A DNA stretch of 37,723 bases from a virus. This document shows, piece after piece, positions 12,995-20,444 of the stretch. Within the stretch, counting starts at the first letter, position 1. Every line of letters starts with the position of its first letter. The notes beneath the pieces are model-generated. The model worked only from the letters and a program-made list of their open reading frames with translations. It did no database searches and was not told the origin of the DNA. The position numbers and the translations under genes were made by a program. The stretch spans positions 1 through 37,723 of the IMG/VR virus record IMGVR_UViG_3300004369_000051; one strand, given 5' to 3'.

Positions 12995-13367
12995 GTTCCG
13001 CTCCAAGTTTGAGCAGGCAGTAGCCAGCTCACTGAATACACGGGGCTTGGCTTTCGATTACGAACGCCAGGCCCTGCCTTACAAGATTGAGGCCACATAC
13101 ACCCCGGACTTCTGCTTGCCGAACGGGGTGTTGGTCGAAACCAAAGGGCACTTCAGCCCAGAGGACCGACGCAAGATGTTGGCAGTGAAGGCTCAGCACC
13201 CTGACCTTGACATCAGGCTGTGCTTCCAGAATTGCAACGTCAGGCTCAGCAAGGCGCCACGTTCATTGACCTATGGGCAATGGGCGGAACGCCATGGGTT
13301 CATCTGGTGTCAAGGCCACATACCTACAAGTTGGTACGGCGATGCCATCCAAGTTCCTGCGGCATGA
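12990..13367 (+). CDS. Endonuclease I (T7 gp3-like), start codon unresolved
   Basis: The frame encodes a Holliday-junction resolvase: FRSKFEQAV (Glu matching T7 Glu20), YTPDFCLPNG (Asp55) and VETKGHF (Glu65 and Lys67), then HPDLDIRLCF. It would resolve branched DNA and break down host DNA. Homology begins at about 12993, directly at the SSB stop, but there is no ATG, GTG or TTG between ATG 12888 and the catalytic Glu. ATG 12888 would add an Arg/Pro-rich extension read from the SSB gene out of frame. A +1 shift from the SSB frame, a non-AUG start or a base error are alternatives. Confidence 0.8.
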   Translation, partial: SRFRSKFEQAVASSLNTRGLAFDYERQALPYKIEATYTPDFCLPNGVLVETKGHFSPEDRRKMLAVKAQHPDLDIRLCFQNCNVRLSKAPRSLTYGQWAERHGFIWCQGHIPTSWYGDAIQVPAA

Positions 13368-14949
13368 GGCATGCCCCCAATGCAACAGCAAAGACAACCT
13401 GGCTAGGTACGACGACGGACACGCGACGTGCTTTGGCTGCGGATACCAAGAACAACCAAAGAAGGACGACCCACCACCCATGCCTGTCCTGGCACCACCA
13501 AAGGCCAAGCTGCTGGACTTCATCAGCTGCAAGGCGCTGGCAAAGCGCGGCCTAACTGAACAAACCTGCAAGCTTTACGAGTACGGCACCACTACCCACA
13601 ACGGACAAGCCGTCCAGGTCGCCACCTATCGAGATCAAAAGGGTGCGCCTATTGCGCAGCACCTGCGGTACGTCGACAAGAAGTTCCGCTGGATTGGTGA
13701 CACCAGCAACGTGCAGCTATGGGGTCAGCACCTATGGCGCCAAGGCCATGGCGGTGGCACCAACATGTTCGTCGTTGTCACCGAAGGTGAGATCGACGCA
13801 CTCAGCGTCAGCCAAGTACAGGGCAACAAGTTCCCGGTTGTCTCTCTGCCTAACGGTGCGCAGTCGGCACGTAAGTACCTGGCCGGCAACCTGAAATGGC
13901 TGAGTCAGTTCAGCCGCATCGTGCTGTGCTTTGACAGCGACGAGCCAGGGATTGCAGCAGCTGAAGATGCAATGAACGTCCTGCCGCTGGGCAAGGTGGC
14001 GATCTGCCGTCTGCCCCGCAAGGACGCCAACGAAATGCTGATGGCAGGCGAGGGCGAGAAGCTCCGTGACCTGCTGTGGAAAGCAACCCCGGTTCGCCCA
14101 GACGGGATCGTCAACGCAGCTGATCTATGGGATGAGCTGATCCGACCTGGTGCTGTATCTGCCTGCGATTATCCATGGCCGCAGCTCAGTGCTGTCACCC
14201 GTGGTTTCCGTAAGGGAGAAATGGTCACGCTGACAGCAGGCAGTGGCACGGGTAAGTCATCCATCTGCAGGGAGTGGGCCTATCACTTTTTGCAGGCAGG
14301 CCTGCGCGTTGGATACATCGCCCTTGAAGAGTCACTGCAGCGCACGCTTCAAGGAATCATCGGTATTCAGCTGAGCAAACCCATCCACCTGGACCCTACC
14401 CTTGCCAAGGAGGAGGAGATCAAGGCGGCGTTTGACCAACTGCTTGGGACGGGTCGCCTCTTTCTCTATGACCACTTCGGGTCAATGGATCCCGATCGGT
14501 TGATTGAACAGATCCGCTACCTGGCTGACGTCGAACAGGTAGACGTTGTCTTCCTTGATCACTTGACCATCGTCATCAGTGGCCTCGCTGACCTTGATGA
14601 ACGACGGGCAATCGACGTCACATGCACCAAGCTCAGGCAGGTTGTTGAACAGACCGGGATTGGCTTGGTGCTGGTGTCACACCTCAAGCGACCTGAAGGC
14701 CGCGGCCATGAAGAGGGTGGGCAGACAAGCCTGTCGCAGTTGAGGGGAAGTCACGCCATTGCCCAGCTCAGTGACCTTTGCATAGGAGCAGAACGCAACC
14801 AGCAAGGAGACACAGCAGAGCGCAGTGAGTTGCAGTTGAGAGTTCTCAAGAATCGCTTCACCGGACAAACCGGCCCGGTCGACAGACTTCTGTATGACCA
14901 GGACACCGGGCGCTTGTGCGTGCCCATGTCCCATTACTTCGGCACGTAG
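13342..14949 (+). CDS. Primase-helicase (T7 gp4-like)
   Basis: The 535-aa bifunctional enzyme unwinds DNA and makes primers at the fork. ATG 13342 removes a stretch overlapping the endonuclease. Zinc ligands are Cys11, Cys14, Cys30 and Cys33 (CPQC...CFGC). The TOPRIM domain has VTEGEIDAL (Glu148) and CFDSDEPG (Asp198/Asp200). The RecA-like helicase has GSGTGKSS (Lys305), VDVVFLDHLTI and VLVSHLKRP, then a DnaB-type arginine-finger region near LKNRFTG. Met47, after the zinc finger, is preceded by CCCACCAC and corresponds to the T7 4B start (Met64). Confidence 0.95.
   Translation: MPSKFLRHEACPQCNSKDNLARYDDGHATCFGCGYQEQPKKDDPPPMPVLAPPKAKLLDFISCKALAKRGLTEQTCKLYEYGTTTHNGQAVQVATYRDQKGAPIAQHLRYVDKKFRWIGDTSNVQLWGQHLWRQGHGGGTNMFVVVTEGEIDALSVSQVQGNKFPVVSLPNGAQSARKYLAGNLKWLSQFSRIVLCFDSDEPGIAAAEDAMNVLPLGKVAICRLPRKDANEMLMAGEGEKLRDLLWKATPVRPDGIVNAADLWDELIRPGAVSACDYPWPQLSAVTRGFRKGEMVTLTAGSGTGKSSICREWAYHFLQAGLRVGYIALEESLQRTLQGIIGIQLSKPIHLDPTLAKEEEIKAAFDQLLGTGRLFLYDHFGSMDPDRLIEQIRYLADVEQVDVVFLDHLTIVISGLADLDERRAIDVTCTKLRQVVEQTGIGLVLVSHLKRPEGRGHEEGGQTSLSQLRGSHAIAQLSDLCIGAERNQQGDTAERSELQLRVLKNRFTGQTGPVDRLLYDQDTGRLCVPMSHYFGT
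13470..13479 (+). promoter_or_regulatory. CCCACCAC before an internal in-frame ATG of the primase-helicase
   Basis: The early leader element occurs at 13470-13477, two bases before ATG 13480, the same spacing as at the RNA polymerase. The codons read Asp-Pro-Pro-Pro-Met. Initiation here would give a 489-aa helicase form without the zinc finger. Confidence 0.35.
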
Positions 14950-14952
14950 GCC

Positions 14953-15276
14953 ATGAAACGTGAGCGGTTAGATCTGGGCGGCTGGATGGCCGTCGAAACA
15001 AGCGTCGATCACAACGGTCGATTCTTTATTGGCTATGCCAAGAACACCAGCTTCTACTTCCGATGCACCAATGAACTGCGCAGCTTCCTCAAGCTGCCAG
15101 CCGGCGCTGCCACCAGGCAGTTGCTGGATGACTGGCTGCATGGCCTGGACCAGCACGACGCCAGTCGTCATGCCCCAGATGCGGACAAGACAGCTGAGCT
15201 AAAGGCCACAGGCTTTGGGCCTGAGTGCCACCTAGACGAAACAGATCCCAACTACCAAACCCGCACTGTCATCTAA
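14953..15276 (+). CDS. Hypothetical protein in the usual DNA polymerase position (107 aa)
   Basis: In T7-like phages the family A DNA polymerase normally sits between primase-helicase and exonuclease; here the only gene in that interval is this one. It has an N-terminal beta-type region (GGWMAVETSVDHNGRFFIG), a helix near ELRSFLKL and a polar tail. I see no polymerase motif in it, so it is not a recognisable remnant. The exonuclease begins in its stop (TAATG). A DNA-binding or fork-accessory role is speculation. Confidence 0.65.
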   Translation: MKRERLDLGGWMAVETSVDHNGRFFIGYAKNTSFYFRCTNELRSFLKLPAGAATRQLLDDWLHGLDQHDASRHAPDADKTAELKATGFGPECHLDETDPNYQTRTVI

Positions 15277-16034
15277 TGACCAGGATCAACGACGGCGACT
15301 ACCTGCTGTACTTCGCTTGCTCTGCTTGCGAGGCAGACATCCGCTGGACAGAAGACATTCACACCCTGCACTTGGACCAGGGCGACGTGAAGGATCTGCT
15401 GTTCACCATGCTCGAACGGCAGGAGCAGATCACTGGCGACCCTGACGCGCTGATCTGCTTCAGCGACTACCCCACCTTCAGGCACCAGGAGTACCAGGAG
15501 TACAAGGCCAATCGAGCTGGACGTCGCAAGCCGTTGGGCTACATGGACATGCGTCAGTGGATGATGCAGACCTTTGACAGTCGTCTGATGCCAGGCCTTG
15601 AGGCAGACGACGTGATGGGAATTCTTGCCACCAATGGCACAGTGCCGTCGCCCATCATCGTTTCGCCTGACAAGGACATGCGGACAATCCCTGGTCGCTT
15701 GCTTGCCAGGGACGAGGTGGAAGAGATCAGCCAGTGGCAGGCTGACCGAACCTGGATGACTCAAACCCTGACGGGCGACACCAGCGACAACTACCCAGGT
15801 GTCAAAGGCGTTGGCCCCAAAGGTGCAGAGAAGATCCTTGGTGACAGCATCCTGCTTAAGGACATGTGGCCCAAGGTGGTGCAGGCCTTCACCAAAGCAG
15901 GTCTCACCCTGAATGACGCTGTGCTTAATGCACGCCTAGCTCGCATCTTGCGCGACGGTGACTATGACTTAACTGCTGGCCGGGTTCGCCTATGGGATCC
16001 GTCCACCGATCCTTACCTGAACAGCAATGAATGA
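15276..16034 (+). CDS. 5'-3' exonuclease (T7 gp6-like, FEN family)
   Basis: The 252-aa protein has the 5'-nuclease order: YFACSACEAD, FSDYPTFRH, MPGLEADDVMG, IVSPDKDM and LTGDTSDNYPGVKGVGPKGA, which is the acidic metal-binding core plus the helix-3-turn-helix DNA-binding loop. It should remove RNA primers and degrade host DNA. The start lies in the TAATG overlap; longer frames reread the preceding gene. The next gene overlaps its end by 8 bases. Confidence 0.92.
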   Translation: MTRINDGDYLLYFACSACEADIRWTEDIHTLHLDQGDVKDLLFTMLERQEQITGDPDALICFSDYPTFRHQEYQEYKANRAGRRKPLGYMDMRQWMMQTFDSRLMPGLEADDVMGILATNGTVPSPIIVSPDKDMRTIPGRLLARDEVEEISQWQADRTWMTQTLTGDTSDNYPGVKGVGPKGAEKILGDSILLKDMWPKVVQAFTKAGLTLNDAVLNARLARILRDGDYDLTAGRVRLWDPSTDPYLNSNE

Positions 16035-16203
16035 TGATCTCTGGCCAGCTGTTGACGAGGCAATCCTGAAACGACTGGAAGAAACTTTCCCGGAACTGTG
16101 CCCTGGGGAGACCTGGACTGATCGACAGATCTGGATTTACGTGGGACAACGCAACGTGGTACGCATGTTGCGTTCCATTTATCTTGAACAAAACGAGGCC
16201 TGA
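16027..16203 (+). CDS. Small conserved cyanophage-type protein (58 aa)
   Basis: Overlaps the exonuclease stop by 8 bases. A short helical protein with WTDRQIWIYVGQRNVVRM and a final acidic end. I believe similar short proteins with a W..GQR.VV pattern occur at the replication/structure boundary of other cyanopodoviruses. No activity known. Confidence 0.65.
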   Translation: MNDDLWPAVDEAILKRLEETFPELCPGETWTDRQIWIYVGQRNVVRMLRSIYLEQNEA

Positions 16204-16206
16204 CCT

Positions 16207-16524
16207 ATGTGCGGCGGTGGCGGTGCCCCCTCTCCTCCTGACAACAGCAAGCAGCTAGCGCTGCAGCGGGAACAGATGGACGAGCAGACGCGGCAGTTTG
16301 AAGTCCAGCGGGCTGAGCAGCAAGCACGCTATGAGGAGCAGAAGCGGATCGCTGAAGCGCCCCCGCCGCCTGCGCCTAACCCCACAGCTGAGGCACCTAC
16401 CCCTGCATTGGAGATTGCCCAAGCACCCAGCCCAACCCAGCGCACTGCTGGCTATGGACGCAAGCGCATGCGGGCTGACATCCCCGGCAGCGCAATCGGT
16501 ACATCCCTCGGCATCGTCGTCTGA
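16207..16524 (+). CDS. Small virion-associated-type protein (105 aa)
   Basis: Begins MCGGGGAPSPP, then a charged Gln/Glu/Arg coiled coil (about 16-50), a Pro/Ala linker (51-80) and a conserved-looking end GYGRKRMRADIPGS. It lies directly upstream of the portal, the place of T7 gp6.7/gp7.3-type minor virion proteins. The MCGGGG start recurs in small podovirus structural proteins. A Shine-Dalgarno-like GAGG precedes it. Function by position only. Confidence 0.7.
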   Translation: MCGGGGAPSPPDNSKQLALQREQMDEQTRQFEVQRAEQQARYEEQKRIAEAPPPPAPNPTAEAPTPALEIAQAPSPTQRTAGYGRKRMRADIPGSAIGTSLGIVV

Positions 16525-16527
16525 TAA

Positions 16528-18312
16528 ATGGATCTCCGTCTGACCAGCAACGTCGACCGTCAGTCCAAGCCTTACGGCATGGATGACGACATGACGGCTG
16601 CCGCCCGTTATCACTCGCTGGTCAGCAACAGGGATCCCTTCCTGCAGCGGGCCCGTGACTGCAGCAAGGTCACCATCCCAGGCTTAATCCCCGATGAAAA
16701 CTTCGGGGACCACGGTCGTCTCAAGACGCCGTATCAAAGCCTGGGCGCTCGGGGCGTGAACTACTTGGCCAGCAAATTGCTGATCACCCTGTTCCCGCCA
16801 AACTCTGCGTTCTTCAAGCTGGAAGTCGACAGCCTGGCACTGCGCGTCATGGACGCTGGGCCAGAGATCAAGACAGAACTGGACACTGCCCTGGTCAAGG
16901 TTGAGCACGCTGTCATGCAGGTGCTTGAGACCGCCAACGGCAGGGCCTCAATGCATGAAGCGTTCAAGCATCTGCTAGTTGGAGGCAACGCCCTCCTCTA
17001 CGTCTCTGAGGACGGCATCCGTGTTATTCATCTTGATCGCTATGTGCTGTGTCGTGATCCCATGGGGCACGTCACTGAGATCGTGGTGGAAGAGGAGGTC
17101 TACCCAGAAGCCCTGCCTTCCGACTTTCTGCCAGAAGAAGACGAGGAGATGGGTGAGTCGTACGACGGCCCCATCAAGAAAACCGTAAAGCTCTACACCC
17201 GGGTTGAGTTCGAGAACGGTAAGTGCCACTGGTATCAAGAAGCCAAGGGCAAGGAGATACCCGGCACCCATGGCATGTGCGACGAGGAGCACTCGCCTTG
17301 GATCCCCCTGCGGTATGACCGCATCGACAGCGAGGAGTACGGCCGCGGCTACGTCGAGCAGTATTACGGCGACCTGACTGCACTTGAATCCCTGTATCAG
17401 TCAGTGCTGGAGGGCAGTGCTGCCGCGGCCAAGATCCTGTTCTTGGTCAACCCCAACGGCACTACCCGCCCTCGCACCCTGGCCAATGCAGCTAACGGTG
17501 CAATCGTGCAGGGAAATGCTGCCGACGTCACGGTCGTGCAATCGCAGAAGGCGCAAGACCTGAGCATTGCAAGCGGCACCATTGATCGAATTGAAAACCG
17601 CCTGGCCTTTGCCTTCCTGTTGAACACTGCAATCCAGCGACCTGGTGAGCGGGTGACCGCGGAAGAGATCAAGTACATGAGCCAGGAACTGGATGCCGGC
17701 ATCTCTGGCCTGTACTCAATCCTTACCCAGGAGCTACAGCTTCCCCTGGTGCGTCGTCTGATGTACGTGCTGCGCAAGCAGCGCAAGCTGCCGGCGTTCC
17801 CCAAGAGCAGCGAGAACGGTCAGCCCCTGGTGAACCCCAAGCCTGTCACTGGCCTTGAAGCAATCGGCCGCGGCGATGACAGGAACAAGTTGATGGAGTT
17901 CATCATGACGGCGCAGCAAGCGCTGGGCCCTGAGATCATGGCCAAGTTCCTGAACATCGACGAGGCACTACGTCGTCTTGCAGCAAGCGGATCTATCGAT
18001 ACCACCAACTTGGTGAAGACACAAGAGCAGTTGGCAGCAGAGCAAGAACAAGCTATGCAGATGCAGCAACAAGCGTCTCAACAGGAGATGCTTATGGCTG
18101 GTCTCAAGTCGCCGGCCATGGCACAAGTGGCCGCTAACTACACACAACCTGGAGCCCCTTATGGCCCGCAGTATTCAGAGGAAGCAGGAGCCCCCGGCCC
18201 CCAACCCAACTCCCTCCCCAACATCCAAGGTCGAACCGACACAACTCCAACAGGCCCCATTGGCCAGCCTGGGCCAGGAGCCGTCGAAGGTGCCCCCGCA
18301 CCCGGCCTCTGA
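16528..18312 (+). CDS. Portal / head-tail connector (T7 gp8-like)
   Basis: The 594-aa protein forms the portal ring through which DNA enters and leaves. Typical podovirus connector stretches are seen: YQSLGARGVNYLASKLLITLFPPN, HLLVGGNALLYV, PLRYDRIDSEEYGRGYVEQYYGDL and TAEEIKYMSQELD. The last 80 residues are Gln- and Pro-rich and low in complexity. The 3' end (18161-18312) also encodes the start of another protein in the +1 frame. Slightly longer than T7 gp8 (536 aa). Confidence 0.93.
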   Translation: MDLRLTSNVDRQSKPYGMDDDMTAAARYHSLVSNRDPFLQRARDCSKVTIPGLIPDENFGDHGRLKTPYQSLGARGVNYLASKLLITLFPPNSAFFKLEVDSLALRVMDAGPEIKTELDTALVKVEHAVMQVLETANGRASMHEAFKHLLVGGNALLYVSEDGIRVIHLDRYVLCRDPMGHVTEIVVEEEVYPEALPSDFLPEEDEEMGESYDGPIKKTVKLYTRVEFENGKCHWYQEAKGKEIPGTHGMCDEEHSPWIPLRYDRIDSEEYGRGYVEQYYGDLTALESLYQSVLEGSAAAAKILFLVNPNGTTRPRTLANAANGAIVQGNAADVTVVQSQKAQDLSIASGTIDRIENRLAFAFLLNTAIQRPGERVTAEEIKYMSQELDAGISGLYSILTQELQLPLVRRLMYVLRKQRKLPAFPKSSENGQPLVNPKPVTGLEAIGRGDDRNKLMEFIMTAQQALGPEIMAKFLNIDEALRRLAASGSIDTTNLVKTQEQLAAEQEQAMQMQQQASQQEMLMAGLKSPAMAQVAANYTQPGAPYGPQYSEEAGAPGPQPNSLPNIQGRTDTTPTGPIGQPGPGAVEGAPAPGL

Positions 18313-18409
18313 CGTCATTGAGATTGGCGCTATCCCCGAGCGTCAGCCTGCCCCTGTCGAGCGCCCGACTGTGAGCGTCGACGACAAAGGAATCATTCAA
18401 ATCAACTGA
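18161..18409 (+). CDS. Proline-rich protein overlapping the portal gene (82 aa)
   Basis: Its first 152 bases overlap the portal in a different frame. GGAG lies 6 bases before the ATG, and the non-overlapping end (VIEIGAIPERQPAPVERPTVSVDDKGIIQIN, split here as IGAIPERQPAP and SVDDKGIIQIN) looks like real protein. It sits between portal and scaffold with an 8-base gap to the latter. It may be a minor head protein or assembly aid. No family recognised. Either the overlap is truly dual-coding, or only the downstream part is used. Confidence 0.55.
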   Translation: MARSIQRKQEPPAPNPTPSPTSKVEPTQLQQAPLASLGQEPSKVPPHPASDVIEIGAIPERQPAPVERPTVSVDDKGIIQIN

Positions 18410-18416
18410 GGTCTTT

Positions 18417-19244
18417 ATGCCCGAAGCCATCACCATCAAGCAAGATCCAACCCCAGCGTTTTCAACAGAAGATCAAGTACAGCTCAGCCCAGACGACAAG
18501 GTCGAACTGCAGGGTGAAGAGCCCCGCCTGCTGGCTGGCAAGTACAAGTCACCCGAAGATCTGGAGAAGGCGTACAAGGAACTGGAGAGCAAGCTCGGCC
18601 AGTCCAAGCCTGAGGCACCCGAGCCCGACCAGGTCGAAGCAACCGACGACGAGGTCGAACAGGTTGAAGCTGAAGCAGGTGATGCCAAAGAGATCTACGG
18701 CGACTACATCGGCAGTCGCCTAGAGGAAGCCGGCATCGACTTCGGTGACATGAACACCCGCTGGCAACAGACGGGTGAGCTGAGCGAAGCGGACTACGGG
18801 GAACTGGAAGGCGCCGGCTTTACCCGGCAGATGGTGGATGCCTACCTGGCAGGTCTGCAGTACACCGCCACCCAGGACAACGAGCTGGCTGCTCAGCAGA
18901 TCAATGGCATCAAGTCCCAGTACGGCGGCGAAGAAGGCTATGCAGCCATGACTCAGTGGGCAGCGCAAAACCTGTCAGAGACTGAGATCGGGGCCTTCAA
19001 CAGACTGGTCAACACCAAGGATCCAGACCAGGCACGCCTTGCAGTTGCTGGCCTTTACAGCCAGTACACCAATGCCGTTGGCCGTGAACCCAAGCTGTTG
19101 GGTGGTCGTGCACCTAAGGCATCGGGTGAGAAGTTTGAGTCGACGGCCCAGGTGGTCGAGGCGATGTCAGATCCGAAGTATCAATCCGATCCTGCTTTCC
19201 GCAAAAAAGTGCAAGAGAAACTCGCTCGCTCAAATGTGCTCTAG
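18417..19244 (+). CDS. Scaffolding protein (T7 gp9-like)
   Basis: The 275-aa protein lies between portal and capsid. It is highly acidic and helical, with ARLLAGKYKSPEDL-like text (LLAGKYKSPEDLEKAYKEL), an EVEQVEAEAG stretch, and a basic C-terminus ending RKKVQEKLARSNVL. A charged helical body and a basic helical tail that binds capsid are what is expected of a T7-type scaffold. GAGG precedes the start. A strong terminator follows 23 bases after the stop. Confidence 0.88.
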   Translation: MPEAITIKQDPTPAFSTEDQVQLSPDDKVELQGEEPRLLAGKYKSPEDLEKAYKELESKLGQSKPEAPEPDQVEATDDEVEQVEAEAGDAKEIYGDYIGSRLEEAGIDFGDMNTRWQQTGELSEADYGELEGAGFTRQMVDAYLAGLQYTATQDNELAAQQINGIKSQYGGEEGYAAMTQWAAQNLSETEIGAFNRLVNTKDPDQARLAVAGLYSQYTNAVGREPKLLGGRAPKASGEKFESTAQVVEAMSDPKYQSDPAFRKKVQEKLARSNVL

Positions 19245-19267
19245 CCTTTAACGGCAGAGCGGACTAG

Positions 19268-19289
19268 GCCCCCAGTTGGGGGCTTTTTT
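19268..19289 (+). terminator. Rho-independent terminator after the scaffold gene
   Basis: GCCCCC-AGTT-GGGGGC followed by six T. It separates scaffold from capsid transcription, so the capsid needs its own promoter in the next 130 bases. Confidence 0.85.
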
Positions 19290-19420
19290 ATTGACGCTTT
19301 ACATGCTTATCATTTGTCTACCTAGACCTTCTCACGGAAACGACGGCCCTCTGCGGAGGACACCCCCAGTGGAAGGAGGCGCGGTCGGGGTAACAACCCA
19401 ACTTTTCTAGGAGACCAGCA
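19290..19420 (+). promoter_or_regulatory. Capsid gene leader, probable promoter region
   Basis: The 131 bases between the terminator and the capsid ATG hold TTGACG at 19291 without a convincing -10 at 17 bases (TATCAT is only 11 bases away), so a phage-polymerase promoter is more likely than a host one. ACCTAGACCT at 19320-19329 repeats the text found before the early genes at 5641 (and in part 5417). A purine-rich region and AGGAG 8 bases before the ATG give strong ribosome binding, in contrast to the early genes. Confidence 0.45.
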
Positions 19421-20389
19421 ATGGCTGCCCCTAATTTTGACGCCTCGCGTCTTGGCCTAGTCAATAACACTGGCACGGCCTATGACGCACTTTTCCTTAA
19501 GGTGTTTGCCGGTGAAGTGCTGACCGCCTTCCGTAAGGCAACCATCTTCGAAGGACTGCATACAGTCCGCACGATCAGCTCAGGCAAGAGCGCCCAATTC
19601 CCCATCATTGGCCTTGCTTCGACTGCGTATCACACCCCGGGCACCATGCTGACCGGGTCGCAGATCAAGCACGCTGAAGCTGTCGTCAACATCGACGACA
19701 AGCTGGTTAGCCAAGTTTTCCTGGCTGACATTGACGAGGCCAAGAATCACTACGACGTGAGGTCGCAGTATTCGCTTGAGATGGGCAACGCTCTGGCCTA
19801 TCGCTTTGACCAGAACGTCGCAGCGATGGTTGCCAAGGCTGCTCGCACCGCCACCAACTTCAACACTGATCTGCCCGGCGGCACCCAGATCAACATCACC
19901 GCCGCTTCCAAAGCCGCTATCACTGGCGCTCAGTTGGCAACTACGTTGTTCAGCGCAGCCCAGAAGATGGACGAAAACAACCTGCCCCAGGACGGCCGCT
20001 ACTGCGTGCTGCCCCCTGCGCAGTATTACAAGCTCGTTCAAGAGACCAACGTCATCAACCGTGACTGGGGCGGCCAAGGCGCTTACGCCGACGGCACCGT
20101 TCTGCGCGTGGCTGGCATTGACATCGTCATGTCCAACCACCTGCCCACCACCAACCGCTCTGCGGTGACTGGTGAGAACAACGCCTACAACGCTGACTTC
20201 ACCAACAGCGTTGGCCTGATCTTTAACAAGCAGGCAGTCGGCACCGTGAAGCTGATGGATCTGAAGATGGAGCAAACCGGCTCCGACGTGCATGCCCTGT
20301 GGCAAGGCACCTTCATGGTCGGCTCTATGGCACTGGGCACCAACGTCCTGCGCCCCGACTGTGCAATCGAGATCACCACTTCCGCCTGA
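19421..20389 (+). CDS. Major capsid protein (T7 gp10-like)
   Basis: The 322-aa protein carries the T7-type capsid pattern: RLGLVNNTGTAYDALFLKVF, TVRTISSGKSAQFPIIG, TPGTMLTGSQIKHAE and VFLADIDEAKNHYDVRSQYS, ending with a C-terminal WQGTFMVGSMALG stretch. It forms the HK97-fold icosahedral shell. The close AGGAG site, own leader and flanking terminators imply high expression. No frameshift site for a gp10B-like minor form is evident near the stop, which is followed at once by a terminator. Confidence 0.95.
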   Translation: MAAPNFDASRLGLVNNTGTAYDALFLKVFAGEVLTAFRKATIFEGLHTVRTISSGKSAQFPIIGLASTAYHTPGTMLTGSQIKHAEAVVNIDDKLVSQVFLADIDEAKNHYDVRSQYSLEMGNALAYRFDQNVAAMVAKAARTATNFNTDLPGGTQINITAASKAAITGAQLATTLFSAAQKMDENNLPQDGRYCVLPPAQYYKLVQETNVINRDWGGQGAYADGTVLRVAGIDIVMSNHLPTTNRSAVTGENNAYNADFTNSVGLIFNKQAVGTVKLMDLKMEQTGSDVHALWQGTFMVGSMALGTNVLRPDCAIEITTSA

Positions 20390-20401
20390 TCGTTGCTACT
20401 C

Positions 20402-20435
20402 AGGGGGCTACGGCCCCCTTTCTTTTTTCTTTTGG
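20402..20435 (+). terminator. Terminator after the capsid gene
   Basis: AGGGGGC-TACG-GCCCCCT with a UACG tetraloop, followed by a T-rich run (TTTCTTTTTTCTTTT). It is the counterpart of T-phi after T7 gene 10. The tail genes downstream then rely on read-through. Confidence 0.9.
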
Positions 20436-20444
20436 AGTCTTGCT

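Noticed and set aside
14953-15276. The 107-aa gene as a remnant of DNA polymerase
   Set aside because: No polymerase or 3'-5' exonuclease motif is present and the frame looks intact with normal coupling to its neighbours.
19580-20305. 241-codon minus-strand frame opposite the capsid gene
   Set aside because: Entirely antisense to the capsid gene, low-complexity Val/Gly/His composition, no leader; a shadow of regular codon use.
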